DNA of 64,000 nucleotides, from the NCBI GenBank assembly GCA_022496805.1, contig CM040085.1, positions 48,823,811-48,887,810 on the forward strand, in the 5' to 3' direction. The stretch comes from Pohlia nutans. Lineage: Eukaryota; Streptophyta; Bryopsida; Bryales; Mniaceae. Below the pieces are notes generated by a model. That model was not told where the DNA came from. It worked only from the letters and a program-made list of their open reading frames with translations, and did not search any database. The translations under genes and the position numbers were made by a program. Below are positions 34,410-48,390 of this stretch, piece after piece. Positions within the stretch are counted from its first letter, which is position 1, and the number at the start of each line of letters is the position of its first letter.

Positions 34410-37280
34410 TACTGTGAATGATGTAGAACTGCATGTACTGAACCAATGTGCATGATACTAGTACTCGCATGACACGACACATATATCTTGCCTTTTGTCT
34501 GTGCAGGTGGACTCCAGTCGTTTCTACCAACACTCATTTTATTCACATGTCTGCTTCCGCAGTGGGCAATTGCTCAATAGGTACTATCAGTCTGCAAATT
34601 TCGCACCACCAGATATCCTCCTCAGTAATTATATGTATTCTGTCTACTAAGGTCATGACGCACTGAGCCACTGGGTGTATGCTACATCTGAACATTCGCA
34701 CGACAGTCATGGGAATTGCCCACATTCTGGACGCCGTCCTCGCCACATTCTGGCCATGGCAGTGGGCGATTGCCCACTGCCTACTCCCATGTCTCCCCTG
34801 TTCTACACTGCTCACGTCTTCTGCAGTACATAGCTGCGATGCTCATTTCTGGGACACTGAGCTCTTGCAATGCTGGACAGTTCCTGGCGTTACAACACGC
34901 ACTGTCTAATTCACTGGGCAGATGGCTAGAAGATGGACAGCATGGTATTCATGCTGTGCACTGTGACGCCCAGTTGTGGCCCAATTCTAGGGTCTGTGTC
35001 TATCAGACAGACATATGCGGAATTTCTTTTCTGCATTGCCCTGACTGAGAGCCATGAAATTCATTGCCCGTTCTCATCGAAAGGAAAGTGACTGCCCGAT
35101 TTTCTACAACAGCACTCGCTAATCCACTCGCTAATCCAATAGCTAATCCACTAAGCCATTGCCCACCGGCTTCAGTATTTCTAGACAGTGGCATACGGTA
35201 CTGCTAAGCCACTAAGCACTGTATTTTATAGTTGTCTACGGTCTTGGGGTATATTTAATTTTTATATCGCAGTTCGTATATGCAAAGGAAATACGACACA
35301 TCGTAAAAGAAAATCACTCCTATCACAAGGAATGGCAATATTCGCATGTATTGGACTTCCCAGTGTATTGGGACTGTTTCAAATCGAAAGTTGCCAGACA
35401 TCCATTCCGCAATTTCCCAGTGCATCTATGTCACTTGTACATAGAAGAACGTGGAATACGGTGGAATGCCCGAACGACTGGACTGTTTCCATTGTTGCAC
35501 ACTACATCATCTCAGTACAACAAACAATTTCCGACTATGCAGTGCGGAACGGCTATTCCTACTGCGTCCAAACTGTGCTGTCCATGGAGCCTACAAGCAT
35601 GAACACGACCGGAGCTTCTATGCCCAAAACGAACGCAGTATACCTGATTTCAAACAAGCACACTCCCTGAACCCAATGTAACTTGGCACGCTTCGCTCCC
35701 ACATGACCCCAAAGTCGGCTACACGAATACGTACCTGGGATTTGCGATTTCTCTGCAATGCCGCACTAGTCACTGCGGTAGTCTTCGTTGTAGCGTCTTC
35801 CCCGAATGCCGCACTCCTCCCTGCCACTCGACGCCGGCGCCGTCTGCCGCGAATGTCCCGTGCAGTCCCCTCCACAACCCGCGCGCAATACGACGATCAC
35901 TACGAAGACTGCAAGACGTAAACCTACAGTGCTATAGGAAGAGCGCCGGCAAGAGCAACAGAAGGGGACGACCTACACATATGTCCACAGCATGATCGCA
36001 TGCCCAGACACAGGAGCGGTGGCCGACACTATGCAAACACAAGCCTGACGAGCAGGAGTACAACCTCCAGGATTACTAAAAGCAACAGCAAGCCCAGAAG
36101 CTTCCAAAAACTCTACAACAACATTGGGAGCTCACACACACAGGACTCAGGCGCTCGACAGAGAACTGAGCTGCGAGACAACAGCCAGGGTTTTCCGGAG
36201 GTTCGGTCGGCGGAGGTCCGGCCTCGTGCCAGCACGTTCGGCGCAGGTTCGTTGCGGGTCGGCGGAGGGTCGTGCAGGGGTACCGCCACGTCTGGGCAGC
36301 AGGTTCGGCCGCAGGGTCGGGCCCGACCTTCATGCAGCTTCGGGCGCCTGCTTCGGGATGCACGGTCGGGCCGCCACATTTACTGTCATGCACTCATTAC
36401 GCGAACTCCTCTTTTCAAACACCATGTCCACTTCTCATTCTTTGAAATCTACACATCGTATAGAGTGACGACACATCTGTACAGCACTTGTAGACATCAC
36501 AAAATCCCAATACGTTGTACATTCACAATAAACGCAATAGTTGTGTAATTGGGAATGTCCACCATATTCGGACTCCGTAAAATAAAAACGTGGTATACAT
36601 GTCGTGCAACATTTCCCACTACATCCATACCATTTGTAGATGTCCGAACTTACAGAAATATTTTGGTAATAACACGAATATGGCAATTATACTGAAACTG
36701 GCCAATAAATTCTATACTAGAATAAAAAGAGATTCAACGTTGCCATGTACGCTCTATTATTCACAAGTCTTTATATTATGTAGTTCTTATAGGAAGCAAT
36801 GTTTGCAGTAGAGGTTCGCCTTCATTGTAGCATCCACTATTTCCATCGTGTTTGTAGGTACCCTTTGGTTTTGAAATTTATATTAGAGTTATCCACAAAG
36901 TGGTCTACAGTGGGGCGACGGGAGCACAGCATGTGAAAAGAGAGGTTGAGAACACAATAAAAGTACACATGTCAGATGCTGTAAATAAAGTAGAGGTTTG
37001 ACGTTTCAAGGCATCAAAAACAGTGCCCAGTAATTTCCGAACCTCAGCTTCTATTATCATGGATGCTCTGTCACATGGAGTGGGTCTTCTTTGGATTTGT
37101 TTTAAGAAAATCAAGGCTTTTGAAATCTCATTTGTTGAATTAGTAATTGACCGGCCCCACCAACCTGGAACTCATCTGCACTTTATGCTGCAGTAAATTC
37201 TGAGGCCAATTTTCATATCCCAAGAAGTTTTCCAAACTACGGCTCAATCCCCCTGTGAGTTTGCGGAAAACTCTATTCAT
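34410..37280. other. Intergenic part of the giant element with MITE-like fragments and a GC-rich patch
   Basis: Contains a diverged 160-bp MITE-like copy (35334-35480), a related fragment at 36545-36675, and a GC-rich patch at about 35800-36370 with open frames on both strands but no recognised domain. Repeats of CAGTGGGCGATTGCCCAC-like words occur at 34560-34790. Confidence 0.4.
35334..35480 (+). repeat. MITE-like GGCAATATT element, diverged copy
   Basis: Left end GGCAATATTCGCATGTATTGG, interior TATTGGGACTGTTTCAAATC and AATTTCCCAGTGCATCTATG match the family; the right end has decayed. Confidence 0.5.
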
Positions 37281-37281
37281 A

Positions 37282-37646
37282 TTAGAGTTATCCTTAAAAT
37301 CACCTTGTGTTTGAATAAGATACCGTGAATTTTGCATTAATGTACTCTTATTTGTTCACCCCAAATAGTTAAAAGGTAGGGAAGAGCTTAGTGGTCTCTC
37401 ATTATAAGGTGTGTAAGAGCCTGGTGGTCTTCAAACTCATGGAAAACTAGTTTAGCCGTCTTTCTTGACGGCTAAACTAGTTTCCTTTGAGTTTAGAGAC
37501 CACCAAGCTCTTACGCACCTAACAATGATAGACCACCAAGCTTTTCCATACTTTTTAACTATTTGGGGTGAACAAAGAAGAGTACATTAAAGCAAAATTC
37601 ACGGTATCTTATTCAAACACAAGGTGACTTTAAGGATAACTCTATT
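37282..37646. repeat. Large foldback: two 180-bp arms in inverse orientation
   Basis: Arms 37282-37461 and 37467-37646 are inverse complements at roughly 90 percent identity. They meet at GTTTAGCCGTC TTTCTT GACGGCTAAAC. The single strand would form a hairpin of about 180 base pairs. Non-coding; it resembles foldback transposons or a self-complementary precursor of small RNA. Confidence 0.9.
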
Positions 37647-37649
37647 GCG

Positions 37650-38892
37650 TATTGTGACCTTATGCCTTCCGGGCAATAATAGCTTGGTCCTTCGCCGTGT
37701 ACGCCCGTTCTCTGTGATTCTAATATGTATACGTGGAAAACTAAAGAAATTAAATTTATTAACCCCTCAATTTTGTAGCGACCATATTCTGGTCGTTCCA
37801 CTTTTTGGGCAGCCTCCCGGGTCCTCATATTTTTTAAAATTTCAATGAAAATTTTAGTCTAGCTTCCAAAAACTACACTCTACATGTCGCACTTCTTTTC
37901 ATGTCAGTCCGATAAGTATTGCAAAAGTTATAAGCATTTTAAGTTTCTGAAGCAAGATCGGGCAGCAAGAATTTTTTTATATTTTACTCTTTTTCAACAT
38001 TTCTATTTTGATTCATGATTGGTTGATCTTTATCTACAACTGAAGCTTTACATGTACCCATTTTGAGCAATGGGATAAAAGTTATGAGGACATCAGTTTT
38101 TTGGGCATTGTGGACAAAACAAACTTTGAAGCTCATTTCGAAACTCCATTTTCAATATGTTTTACTGAAATAAAAGGCAGTACGTGACGATTTCCAAGTA
38201 CATTATTCTCACCGTTAAAATTGACATGTTACAATTCCATGTCAAACTTATTACCGACTTTCTTTTTCTTTTCACTTTGTACCCACTTCTAGTCATTGAA
38301 AAATTTAATATGAGCTTTTTTCTTACAAGATGTTATATTTGAAGACTTAACTCAATTGTTAACATGGCCTTGCCATTCATGGAATGTCTAACCCATTCAA
38401 AAAAAAGATATTAATTTCTAAAGTTCAAATGTGTCACCGGATTGAACCCCAGAAAATCTTCTTTTGCAACTTTGATCCTTATAATCTAAGAATGTAATGG
38501 GCATTGTGCTCTCAAATTCTGTGCTCACATGAAAATTCAAGTTGGGTATTAGATCTTACGGTTAAATGATTAAAAAAATAAAAAACATATGATTTCTTCA
38601 GCAACTTCCAAATGCTGCGTTTTTCATGGTGTTCTATGAGAATACAGTCCTGGTCCTTCAGGGGTTAAGGTACACATTTTAAATGTACGACAATGGTGTA
38701 AAGAATAAATGTAAATTGGCGTACACGAATGATTTGCATTTCTTGTAATGGTCTTCATTGTGAATTCCCGCAGTGCTTCAAACAATGGACTATTTGACTA
38801 CAATTTAAAAAATATATAAACGCCACGTGCTGTTTAATCCGTAAACGCCCAAACGACCACTTTGTGGTCAGTGCCCACACATTGCGGGCTGC

Positions 38893-38936
<44 letters not shown>

Positions 38937-40620
38937 ATATATATATATCTATATATATATATCTATATATATATATGTATGTATGTATGTATATGTGTAT
39001 GTGTATATATGTATATATATATGTAAATATTTATATATAGACATACAAAACCACATTCAGTGTACTGTCCACCGCATTGTGAAATATGACAATCTAAGTT
39101 CCACAGCAAAGGGTATAATTTTTTTAAGCCAATGACCTCAACATTGTCGTAGTGAAAAAAAAATTGGTATTTAGGGAACGCAATCATGTTCCCTTCATAA
39201 TTTCTATTGCTTCTATGAAGTGTACAATAGATGAACCAGTTGTAACCAATCATGCCTAATTTTGAAACTATAAAATCCAAAATTAGAGTTCATACAAAGT
39301 TGCAGAGGTTGATGCTTTTGAATTCTTAAAACCACAATCTACACTGAGTATGGGAAGGTTGAGCGTACCCATTATTTGTAGAGATGATGCCCTACATTTT
39401 GTCCACTGAACCAAACTTCATCAAACATATGGAAGGCACATAATACAACACATATATGTTTTCTACTGATGCTTGTGCTAGTTGCCTACCATATGTATGC
39501 TGCAATACCTTTCGATTTGTCGACTAACAGCTTGCTTACATACCCTATAAGCGTTGGGAATCCAGAAGTGGAACCTATGGTCACGAATATAATGTTTTGA
39601 AAACCACCTCCAAACTGAGGTCATCACTAGAATTTCTATGAAATGTACTAAATTGTAGTAAAAAAACTTTTGCGGCATCACAATGAAATGGCTATGACAT
39701 GAATTTTGCAACTATGTTGGAAATTGAATTTAAGAAAATATGGACACCCAGCATTTGTACATGTTGCTGTCATCAATATTTTAAAATTCATCACCATCAT
39801 GTGTTTAACGTTGAATTATTATATAAGATGATGAAAAGTGAATGAAAAATTGCAGTACAAGCAATTCCGTATAAGATAATAACTTTTGAAGTCATAAGAT
39901 GATAATTCTGTAACTCATAAGATAATAATTATGTACTTCATAAGATCATAATTTTGTTGTGAAGGAACAATAAAATTTATCATTTATTTACAAGTTTCAC
40001 TATTAAAATAATGAAATTTCATGTGATCATATTGAAAGTATTAATTAGACAATATTTTCAAATACATTTAGACCCCAAAAAAACTTTATTGTTTATATGT
40101 CATTGGTTCAGTACAATGTACTGCATCAAGGTTAGTCTTGGCACCTCTTAGCCTAATTTAAAATATCGATTGATATACATATAGTACCCTCTTAGAGTAT
40201 TATATTTCAACCCATCACAAGAAATTCCGTCATTGGCTTTTTCAATATCTTATTCGTAATTGAAGTACAAAACATTTTTGAGTTTCAAGTTTGAAATATT
40301 ATACCAAAATATTGGTGATAAAAATTGCAGATGTAACTAGATGGATAGAATCTAAAATTTGTCATTGGTTGTAACCCCTTCAACTGTGACAAGAAGCTCT
40401 GAACAAGTAGCTCTGCGACAAGAAGCTCTGACCAGAGTAGAGCAGATGAAGAACGACAATGCATTTTACTGGAATAATGAACAGAATATATTTGCTACAA
40501 TGGTATGTAGCCCAAAATAATGACTGTCTCTGCAATGCCTCTTTTATATGGTCAAAACTAATAAATATGATAACGTGAACTTCATGTTTAAATGTTTCTT
40601 CAAAACACATTCAATATGAC
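37650..40620. other. Noncoding A+T-rich DNA with a TA microsatellite
   Basis: No gene recognised. A (TA)n tract with CTATATAT and GTATGTAT variants lies at 38895-39010. An inverted copy of the 25220-25760 repeat is at about 40020-40385. Confidence 0.5.
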
Positions 40621-40624
40621 ATGG

Positions 40625-41590
40625 AAGCAGAGAACACTACTCCGTAGCCATAAAATCAGAGAAATTTGCACATACCACACCATTCTACTTCCAATAGCAT
40701 TTATGGCCAGGAACTACAAAACGGGCAGACAAAGGCCCTGTCAGATGCCTCCAACCATATCTAACCAAATACGACATAGAAAATAACCTTGAAATAATGG
40801 CAACCCAATTTCCCAACATTAGCAAATGGACCATGAACCCAAATATTGATAATGAACTATCCAATGCATTTGGGTCCAATCCTACAATCACAATATCACA
40901 AAAAACAAATGTTCTAGAACTCCATACCAGGCAATACATATGTAATGCAACAAAACAACTACCCTATGGTAGAGAAAGATTCCCCTCAATCACATGCTGT
41001 ATTTGGAACTGTGCAAATGCAGACACTTGGCTACACGTACTTCTAAAATGCAATCAGCATCATATACACGGCAGTAGAGTGAAAAGACAGAACAAAGCAG
41101 TATGGGAACTCAGAAAAGTAATCCTCTCATCACAAAAATGTAGATGGTACACCCTCATGAACGCAAAAACATTGAATAACAAACCCCAAGAAAACACAGT
41201 ACCCCCAGGGCTACTACCATGTTCATGCGTACAACAAAGATGCCATTGCAACGCTAGATTCAAACTTGATATTGTTTGCGTTAAAGGACTCCCATACAAA
41301 AATGACCCACCATCAAACTCATCAGAAAACCACACATTCAATACAATTCATTCAATTTCGATACTGTAATGACAGATACCCAGAAGAAACAATTGATCAC
41401 AAAATTCGGAAATACCAATCACTTATTAATAACATCATGAATCGAGGATGGACACTTGATCCACTCATAGTCATCACGGCAGGAGCCAGAGGTACAACAC
41501 ATACTCCCTCAATAAAACTCCTGGAAACAAAATATAAACTACCCATTCAACATATATCTCGTGGCATAACAGTACCGTACAAATGGTAGT
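40625..41590 (+). pseudogene. Second LINE ORF2 3' fragment inside the giant element
   Basis: Clearly related to 61970-62950 of the main LINE: it shares I-S-K-W-T-M-N-P-N-I-D-N-E-L, the W-L-H-V-L-L-K-C block and C-x-C-V-Q-Q-R-C-H-C. In the zinc motif C-P-I-C has become C-C-I-W. It has stops and a frameshift near 40790 and starts abruptly near 40625, as expected for a 5'-truncated LINE insertion. It inserted after or with the giant element and is the same family as its host LINE. Confidence 0.85.
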
Positions 41591-43349
41591 CAACTAGCAG
41601 AACAATCAAGAGAAATTTAGATGGATGAAAAACTGTAGTACGGAAAAGTTCACTACGGAATTCTAACCTAGGCGATCTTTCCTGGTAGGGGTCTTTTAAG
41701 GGGAAAAATTAAATCGTTTAAGGATAATTCACTCAAGTCGCTTATAAGGATAAAGATAATTCAACTCAATCACCTAATGTTAATAAAACTTAGTTTATGT
41801 TAAATTATGGTATGGGCTCTCATCTATAACTAATTCCAGTCAATTAGATATGCTTCTGTCTTGTCCTATCTTAAGGTCAAATAGTCATAGCAAAAGGGGA
41901 GACACCCCTTTATAGTATCCACGTGAGTAAAATAGACATAGTTTCCAAGTATCCATGCTTTACAGTCCTCACTTCTCTTATGTCTATTTATACATTCATA
42001 TCTATCGTATAATTTGCTTAAGTTCAGAGAAAAGAGTCTTATCTTATATAGGTCTTTCGGTTAAATCTTTATACTACATCTTGCTCCATCTCGCATTCTT
42101 TATTTATTTAGTGTATTCCTTTACACTTTAAGAATACACGTATCTCATCTAGTAGGACACTACAACGACATTGATTCTATTATACCCCACGAGAATCTAC
42201 ACTATCAATCTAAAGTAAGGTGGATAAAGAATAATTATTCCCTAAAGATGGCCAGTGCTTCTGGATTCACGCTTTTATCACTATAACTTGCTACTACTAT
42301 AGAGTACCCGTTGTATAAAATATCCAATGTCAACTCTCTATATTTTGGTTCTACAACTCTTATCAAACAAGATTCATTTTGAATCTGTAAATCTCCGGGA
42401 TAATATTTTTAAAGGCAATGCACCACAGTGGACTTCAAAACACTCTACCTTTCTTAGTAGCTATCGACTCCCTTGGTCTCACTCCTATTTATACAGAGTC
42501 GTCACTATGCATATGTAACTCTTAAAGAAGCTCAATTCTGACGTACACATTGTATATGTATTCAGTCATTGAAATACACAAATGCACTCTCTAAGTAAAA
42601 TTGACAATTTCTATTTAACATATTTTAACCTATATATATCACTATAATTATATATTCACTCCATGATATTCTGAACAGAGTCAAATAGACCGTTATAGTG
42701 TTCACTCAGTATTCTTTTCAATGATCATAATTTCTCTATTGATTTGAAGTCACTTGAATAAATTACATTGTCAAATTTCCATGTTCTTGCATGTAACCAG
42801 TACACAATGGGTTCCAATGAATCCAATATAGTGAAATAGACAGTTGCATTTGAAAAACTTGTTCAATTAGACTGGTTGCTCAATAAAATATTCAATGTGA
42901 ATGTGACCAGAGTTCACCAATGTCCAATTGACTGTATCAATTCACCAATTTCCCCATGATCTCAATACAACTCTGCAGTCACTGTGTATAACAGAAACTG
43001 ATAGAGTTCAATCAATTTGACTAGAAGTGTCCTCATTCAATTCTCATGCATTCTCATACTCTCATAATCCACTCTCAACCAATATCTGTCAAATAGACTG
43101 TTTACATGAATGCATACAAAATTCAATTACATGCACACTTCAAGAACTTCATGCAACATTCTCATTCAACAGCAAATAAGAGTGAATCGAATAGACAATT
43201 TCAAATTCATACATCACATCAATAAGCACAGTAAAGCAAAAATCAGCATTCCAATTCTTCTTTACTTCTCCCTGTCAACTCGACTTTTAAGCATGAGCAA
43301 TAGAAATATGTACAAAGCAAAAACATAAAAAGTATTATAGCTTAGACTA
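41591..43349. other. Noncoding A+T-rich sequence, possibly LTR-like
   Basis: No gene recognised. Low-complexity A/T-rich sequence with repeated TCAATTAGA and TCAATTT words. It continues on the far side of the 770-bp TIR element at 43350, so both halves (41600-43349 and 44120-44340) were once joined. Ends of a larger element were not identified. Confidence 0.35.
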
Positions 43350-44119
43350 GGGTGATTGCAAGCTACGGTCTACCAAGTGGGGAGTGCAGCTTGTGCAGCT
43401 AAAGGCCATGCAGCTCGTGCACTAGCATAGTAATGTGCACCTCTCAGCTTTCAATTAGATCAAAAATTTCACCATCCCAAATAGGGTTTATGCTAATACT
43501 TTCACTTTAGCAATTGTTAAGTTAATTTCAAGTCTTTGGGCATTACTCAATAGCCTTTTCTGTTTTTTACCGAGTAGGGGTAATTAGAGCCTTTTTTACA
43601 TAACATCCTTAGCTAGGTTTTATGAAAAATGCATTTCATATCCCACCTTTGAAATTGAACCATTATTTCATTTCCAAAAAAAAAAATCCAAAAAAAAGTT
43701 TTAACTGCACGAAAATCTTAAAAAACAAAAACATCATCAAACAATTAATTAAAAAATAAGTAAACGTAGTACCCAAAAAAATAAAATATGGTACCTTTGT
43801 ACACACTTGTGGTATGTTGCTATAAATTTTTGAAGTTCAATTTTGACCCCCTTCTAGCATTTCCCATAAAATAGGTGCACTTTTGACAAGCGACACGCTA
43901 CCAAATCTAAGTAGAAATGCTTAATTTGGATAGAAAGATTGAAAATTTGCAAACTTTATTGTGGTAGACATCTTAACTTTAGAATTCTAGAAAGAATGCA
44001 ATTTGTTTCGTCACAAAATTCCATTCCAATATTTATTGATGATTTTCCAAAGATTGGGTAAGTGCACAAATTTGCATGCCGCGACAAAAAGTTTGGGTTA
44101 CCGTAGCTTGCAACCACCC
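43350..44119 (+). mobile_element. 770-bp TIR element, copy C
   Basis: Near-identical to copy A, same orientation, same 21-bp ends, flanked by a perfect 4-bp duplication ACTA. It lies inside the giant element, so this family was active after that insertion. Confidence 0.92.
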
Positions 44120-47100
44120 ACTATCACTCCTATTAGTGTAGCGAGGGAGAGAACTTTCTCCCTTCCCTCATATATACTATGAATTCTAACAGTAATACCC
44201 TTTCAGATCCCGGTTTCAGTCTAATTCACTGTCTGTATCTGAATGTATACACCACTTCCATTCTAGTCCATTAGACATAAAGCATTCACACCTAAAATCA
44301 ATTTAGAGTTTAACAAAAAACAAATTCACAGTACAAAAACATCGCAGTATGTGGTGAAAGGACATGTCAGAAATCATGCAGCGTCCAAAATATGGACGCT
44401 GGTGCGTCAAAGGGTTCAATAAGTACAAACTATAATGTTTATTGTATTGTACAAAATTCTACAAGAATCAAATTACTGCTTTTTTTTTTTTTTCCTGTAT
44501 ATATATATACATGTATGTATATACATATACATATATATGTATACATATAATATGATAAAAAATATGAAAGAAAAATTGTTGAAACTCATACATGTATAAT
44601 AAACTTAGATATTGGATGTCACTAATTTTCAAAAAAATAATGAAGAAAATTTAATTATGCTAATCTGGACTTCATTCTAATTAATGTATTTGCCTATGCA
44701 AATAGGATAAATTAGTACAACAACATAAGCATCTTATTACCAAATTTGGTATAGAATGAACATAGGGAATTTTGCATATTATAATGCTGCTTTGGAAAAC
44801 CGCCAACTATAAAAAAAGGGTGATAACGTTTAGGGGTGAACCCCTAAACGTTCTCACCCTTTTCAGATTTGGCAGTTTTCCAAAGATGAATTATATAATG
44901 CAAGTACGAGGGATATTTTCAAGGTCCACAATGAATAAGATTTGTACATTATGCATTGCCGATTCTATCCATACTGTTAGATTTGCGATTGCTATAACCA
45001 ATACTTGTGTATTAAATTTTACAGTTCAAATATAACATTGTTTTGTAATTTGATTACAAATACGATATGGACCATCTATTACTGAACTTTGTTGTGATGG
45101 GTGGAATTGTAATACTCTAAGGGTAGTGATTTTTGGAGAGTTTTTGGTTGCTTAATTTTAGTAGTTCACTTTCTCAAGAGCACTATTCGACTGAAGTATT
45201 CAAAATTTTCGGTAGAATAGTAGAACATGAAATGAGGCATACACATTTCACATATCATCCCCTGTCTAATCGAATCACACATGCACGAACGTAACTTCCC
45301 ATAAAAGTTTCAATAAAAAATCCACATTGCAAAAACTGTATGATGGATGAGAAAAAGGACTTCAAATCCGTACAGCATGTAAAATATGCATGGTTGGGCG
45401 TTAGGGGTTAAGGGGTAAGTTGGGAATTTCTGCTACAATGGGAATGTTTGAAATCCACGTAACGTGTACAGTGTCTCACCGAATGTATACCAGTTGTACA
45501 TGTGAAAGAGTCGACGTAACGGAAATTCCCACGTAATCAAATATAAGAATATTATGAATTTCATGTACAAGAATTGTAGAAAATAACAGTATTATCAGAA
45601 TTTATCCTAAAATTGTATTGAAAATAATGGTTTGTACTAGACACATAGCTTCAATATTGAAGAATTATGAAATTAAATTATTTACATGTCTATAGTGCCA
45701 TAGTTGAGTGACACACACATGTTCAGTCAATGGGCATGGGGTCCACTATGGTGGATAGAATGTAAACTATGAAATGGAAAAGGGAGATGCAAAGAATGAA
45801 GGGACGCACATGTACATGGAAACAGGTACCACTGACACATCCACATGCAGCACACATTTCAAGGACAAGTAAGAAGAAGACGACAGTGAATGAATGCTCT
45901 GGCAAATCTGCCAGGTGGCAATTTGGGGCGCGCTGGAGTGGCATGCGTGCGGCCCTACTGCGCCGTCACAGCACATTCTTCCTCACGTCCACATTCTTCT
46001 TCACGTCCGGGAGCGCAGCTCTTGCCGCGGCGCTGGTGTGCGGCAGTGACGTCGACCACTCCCCTCTCCATTGTAGCGTTGTTCAAGGCGCATTGCACGG
46101 TGTTGTGTGGCTATTGCAGTGCAGAAGTATTTTTGGGCAACATTGTCAGGTCGTTCAAGCGCTACTTGCAGTCCAGCAGTGGGAGGTAAGCACTTAACAG
46201 TTCTGTATTGCACATGCACTGTGACGCCGACCATGCAGATGGTTGTGTATTGTGGCGCCCAAGGTAGGGTGACTAGAATAGGTATTGCAATTCACAGTGC
46301 GCCCTATTTTTTCAATTGGGAGTTTTTCCCGTAGACGAAATGTTTGACATGTGGAACTGCTATGTATGCACTGGAGAACTGTAAAGGAATTGTACATTTC
46401 AGGAAGCCGCAGTAGGTAGAAAATTTCCAAGTACTTCACAGAGGACTTCACAGGATATGCTGATTGTGTTTCAGTTGTTGAATGAGCGTTGCAAAGCAGA
46501 GCACTGTCCTTCCGTTACTAGCGAGTGGTTGTGGGTGGAACGCGCCTTGTAGTGGAATCAGGGTGTACAGCCGAAGCCAAATACAAGGTATGTCATGAAG
46601 CATTATTTTCCAAGTCTGCTCGTGCATTGTGTATTGCGTCCGTGGCCCTGGAATGGCAGTCTTCCGGCCCGTGGAAAGTTTCATCATAATCGCAACCTTT
46701 GAATGTATAGTTGCCTTAGATGCTGTGGGAAAGGGCCCATTGGATGTATGCGAATGATACAGTACAGAGAATCCGACCATGAGGAAAACTTCCCATGCCA
46801 AGAATACTGTCATGGACTTTCTTTTTGGTGTACAAATACATATGTATTTCATTTAGTTTTTTATTAGTATAGTCAATGTATATGTCATATTTCTTTGCGC
46901 TGTAAAATACAACATGTACGGCAGAGGAGTACGAATACGGGCGATTCGTATAGTGTGCAGTGAAATTTGTACTCTTTCTAAACGGCAATTGCCCACTGGC
47001 AATGTCAATTTTCACATGGGCAGAGCAGTTGGGATAGTGCTTTCTGTAGTAGAATTTTTATCATGACGATGAAGTGAGAAGTTGATATCTGCACTGCCCG

Positions 47101-48230
47101 GTCTGGTAGACAAGAAAGTGAATTTCAAAGCAGACACTGACGAGAAGAATTCCAAGGTTTCCATGTGTGCACTGTGCAGACACAGTTGCTTACAGGAACC
47201 TCGTCTGTCAAAGGCGCTATGCCTGTTATTGTCATGTCAAGAGTGAAGTAAACATGGAACAGCCGAGTGCTATCGTCTGTGCAACACATGTATCGTCCTC
47301 TAGTGCAGTGGAGAACAAAGTATTGAGGAATGCCCAAATAAGGTGTTCTAGCACTGCATTGGTCAGGTAGTACACAAACGTGATAGCCTTGTGCTGAGGA
47401 CAGGGGAATTGCGTACTGCACTGTTCGCTTCGTGTACACTGTAAATTATATCATCGCTTCTGTATATATGAAATGTACTAGGTTCTGTATGTAGGCGATA
47501 TTGAGGAAAAGTAGAACACAGGCTGCGCAGGAGGTTGGAAGAACACCAAATATAGTGTCTGGAAAGGCTCCGTGTAGGACGGTGGTATCAGTAGGAGCAC
47601 CCATACTTGCTCAGGTACAGTGAACAAGAAGAGGGTTACTGCAAGCGATGGGGCACTTAGAATTGCAGGTTCAGCAGTATTCTAGGAAGTGAATGTGAAA
47701 GTGGAACGAAGACAGTGGGAAAGATCACAGCCACGCCATAGCTAGGTACAACAGAATGTCCCACTAAGAATGTAACTGACTAGGAACTCAAGTGTCGTAC
47801 TGTCTGTCGAGAAGTCCATGTGCCTAACAGTGATATGAGTATATGGAAGATGTACTAGGGTTAAGCATGGGAGGTATGTAGTAGATAGTTCATATGCGAC
47901 GGACTTTCCAAAGGAGGGGGAGTGATAGCTCATGGGCGTGAGAGGACATGGGCAATTGCCCAATGGTAGAGTTGCATGTGTAGAGAGCAGAGATCAAAGG
48001 CGGGGGGAAGTACAGACGAAACGAATAGTGGGAAGACCCGTACAGGAATGTCGCGGAACTGGGCAATGGAATCATGTAGCTTCAAATTGAAGGCGACGGA
48101 CGTACTTCGCTTATACGGCACACAGGCGCAGCTGTATAGGACGCCATGTCTGTACGACGTCCCGATGTAGTGCATATTGTGTGAGTGGGAAAACTTGTGG
48201 AATATACTGCACTCACGAGTTGTGCAGTAT
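44120..48230. other. Noncoding part of the giant element
   Basis: Includes a TA-rich microsatellite (about 44497-44550), a perfect small hairpin (44813-44867), a second copy of the 25220-25760 repeat (44860-45420) and a GC-richer patch (45890-46190). Several open frames of 60-180 codons overlap on both strands; none shows a domain or a splice structure worth calling. Confidence 0.45.
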
Positions 48231-48390
48231 GGCAATATTTGTGTACTGGGGACTGTTCCACTATATTGGGAATGTTTGAAATCTAAAACTACCAGAAATG
48301 GAGTGGGAAATTGCTCACTAGATCTCTGGGAGTAGTAGATTTGAAACAGTCCCAATATAGTGCAACAGTCCCAACTAAACAAATATTGCC
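48231..48390 (+). mobile_element. 160-bp MITE-like element 1
   Basis: Inverted ends GGCAATATTTGTGTACTGGG and complement of AACTAAACAAATATTGCC, with TGGGACTGTTCCACTATATT at the left and its near complement at the right. Matches the copies at 48910 and 51031 closely. Confidence 0.8.

Noticed and set aside
38893..39135. Tyr/Ile-rich open frame
   Set aside because: Translation of a TA microsatellite.
45769..46197. Open frames in a GC-richer patch of the giant element
   Set aside because: Frames on both strands overlap, none has a domain, splice structure or repeat of composition expected of a gene.
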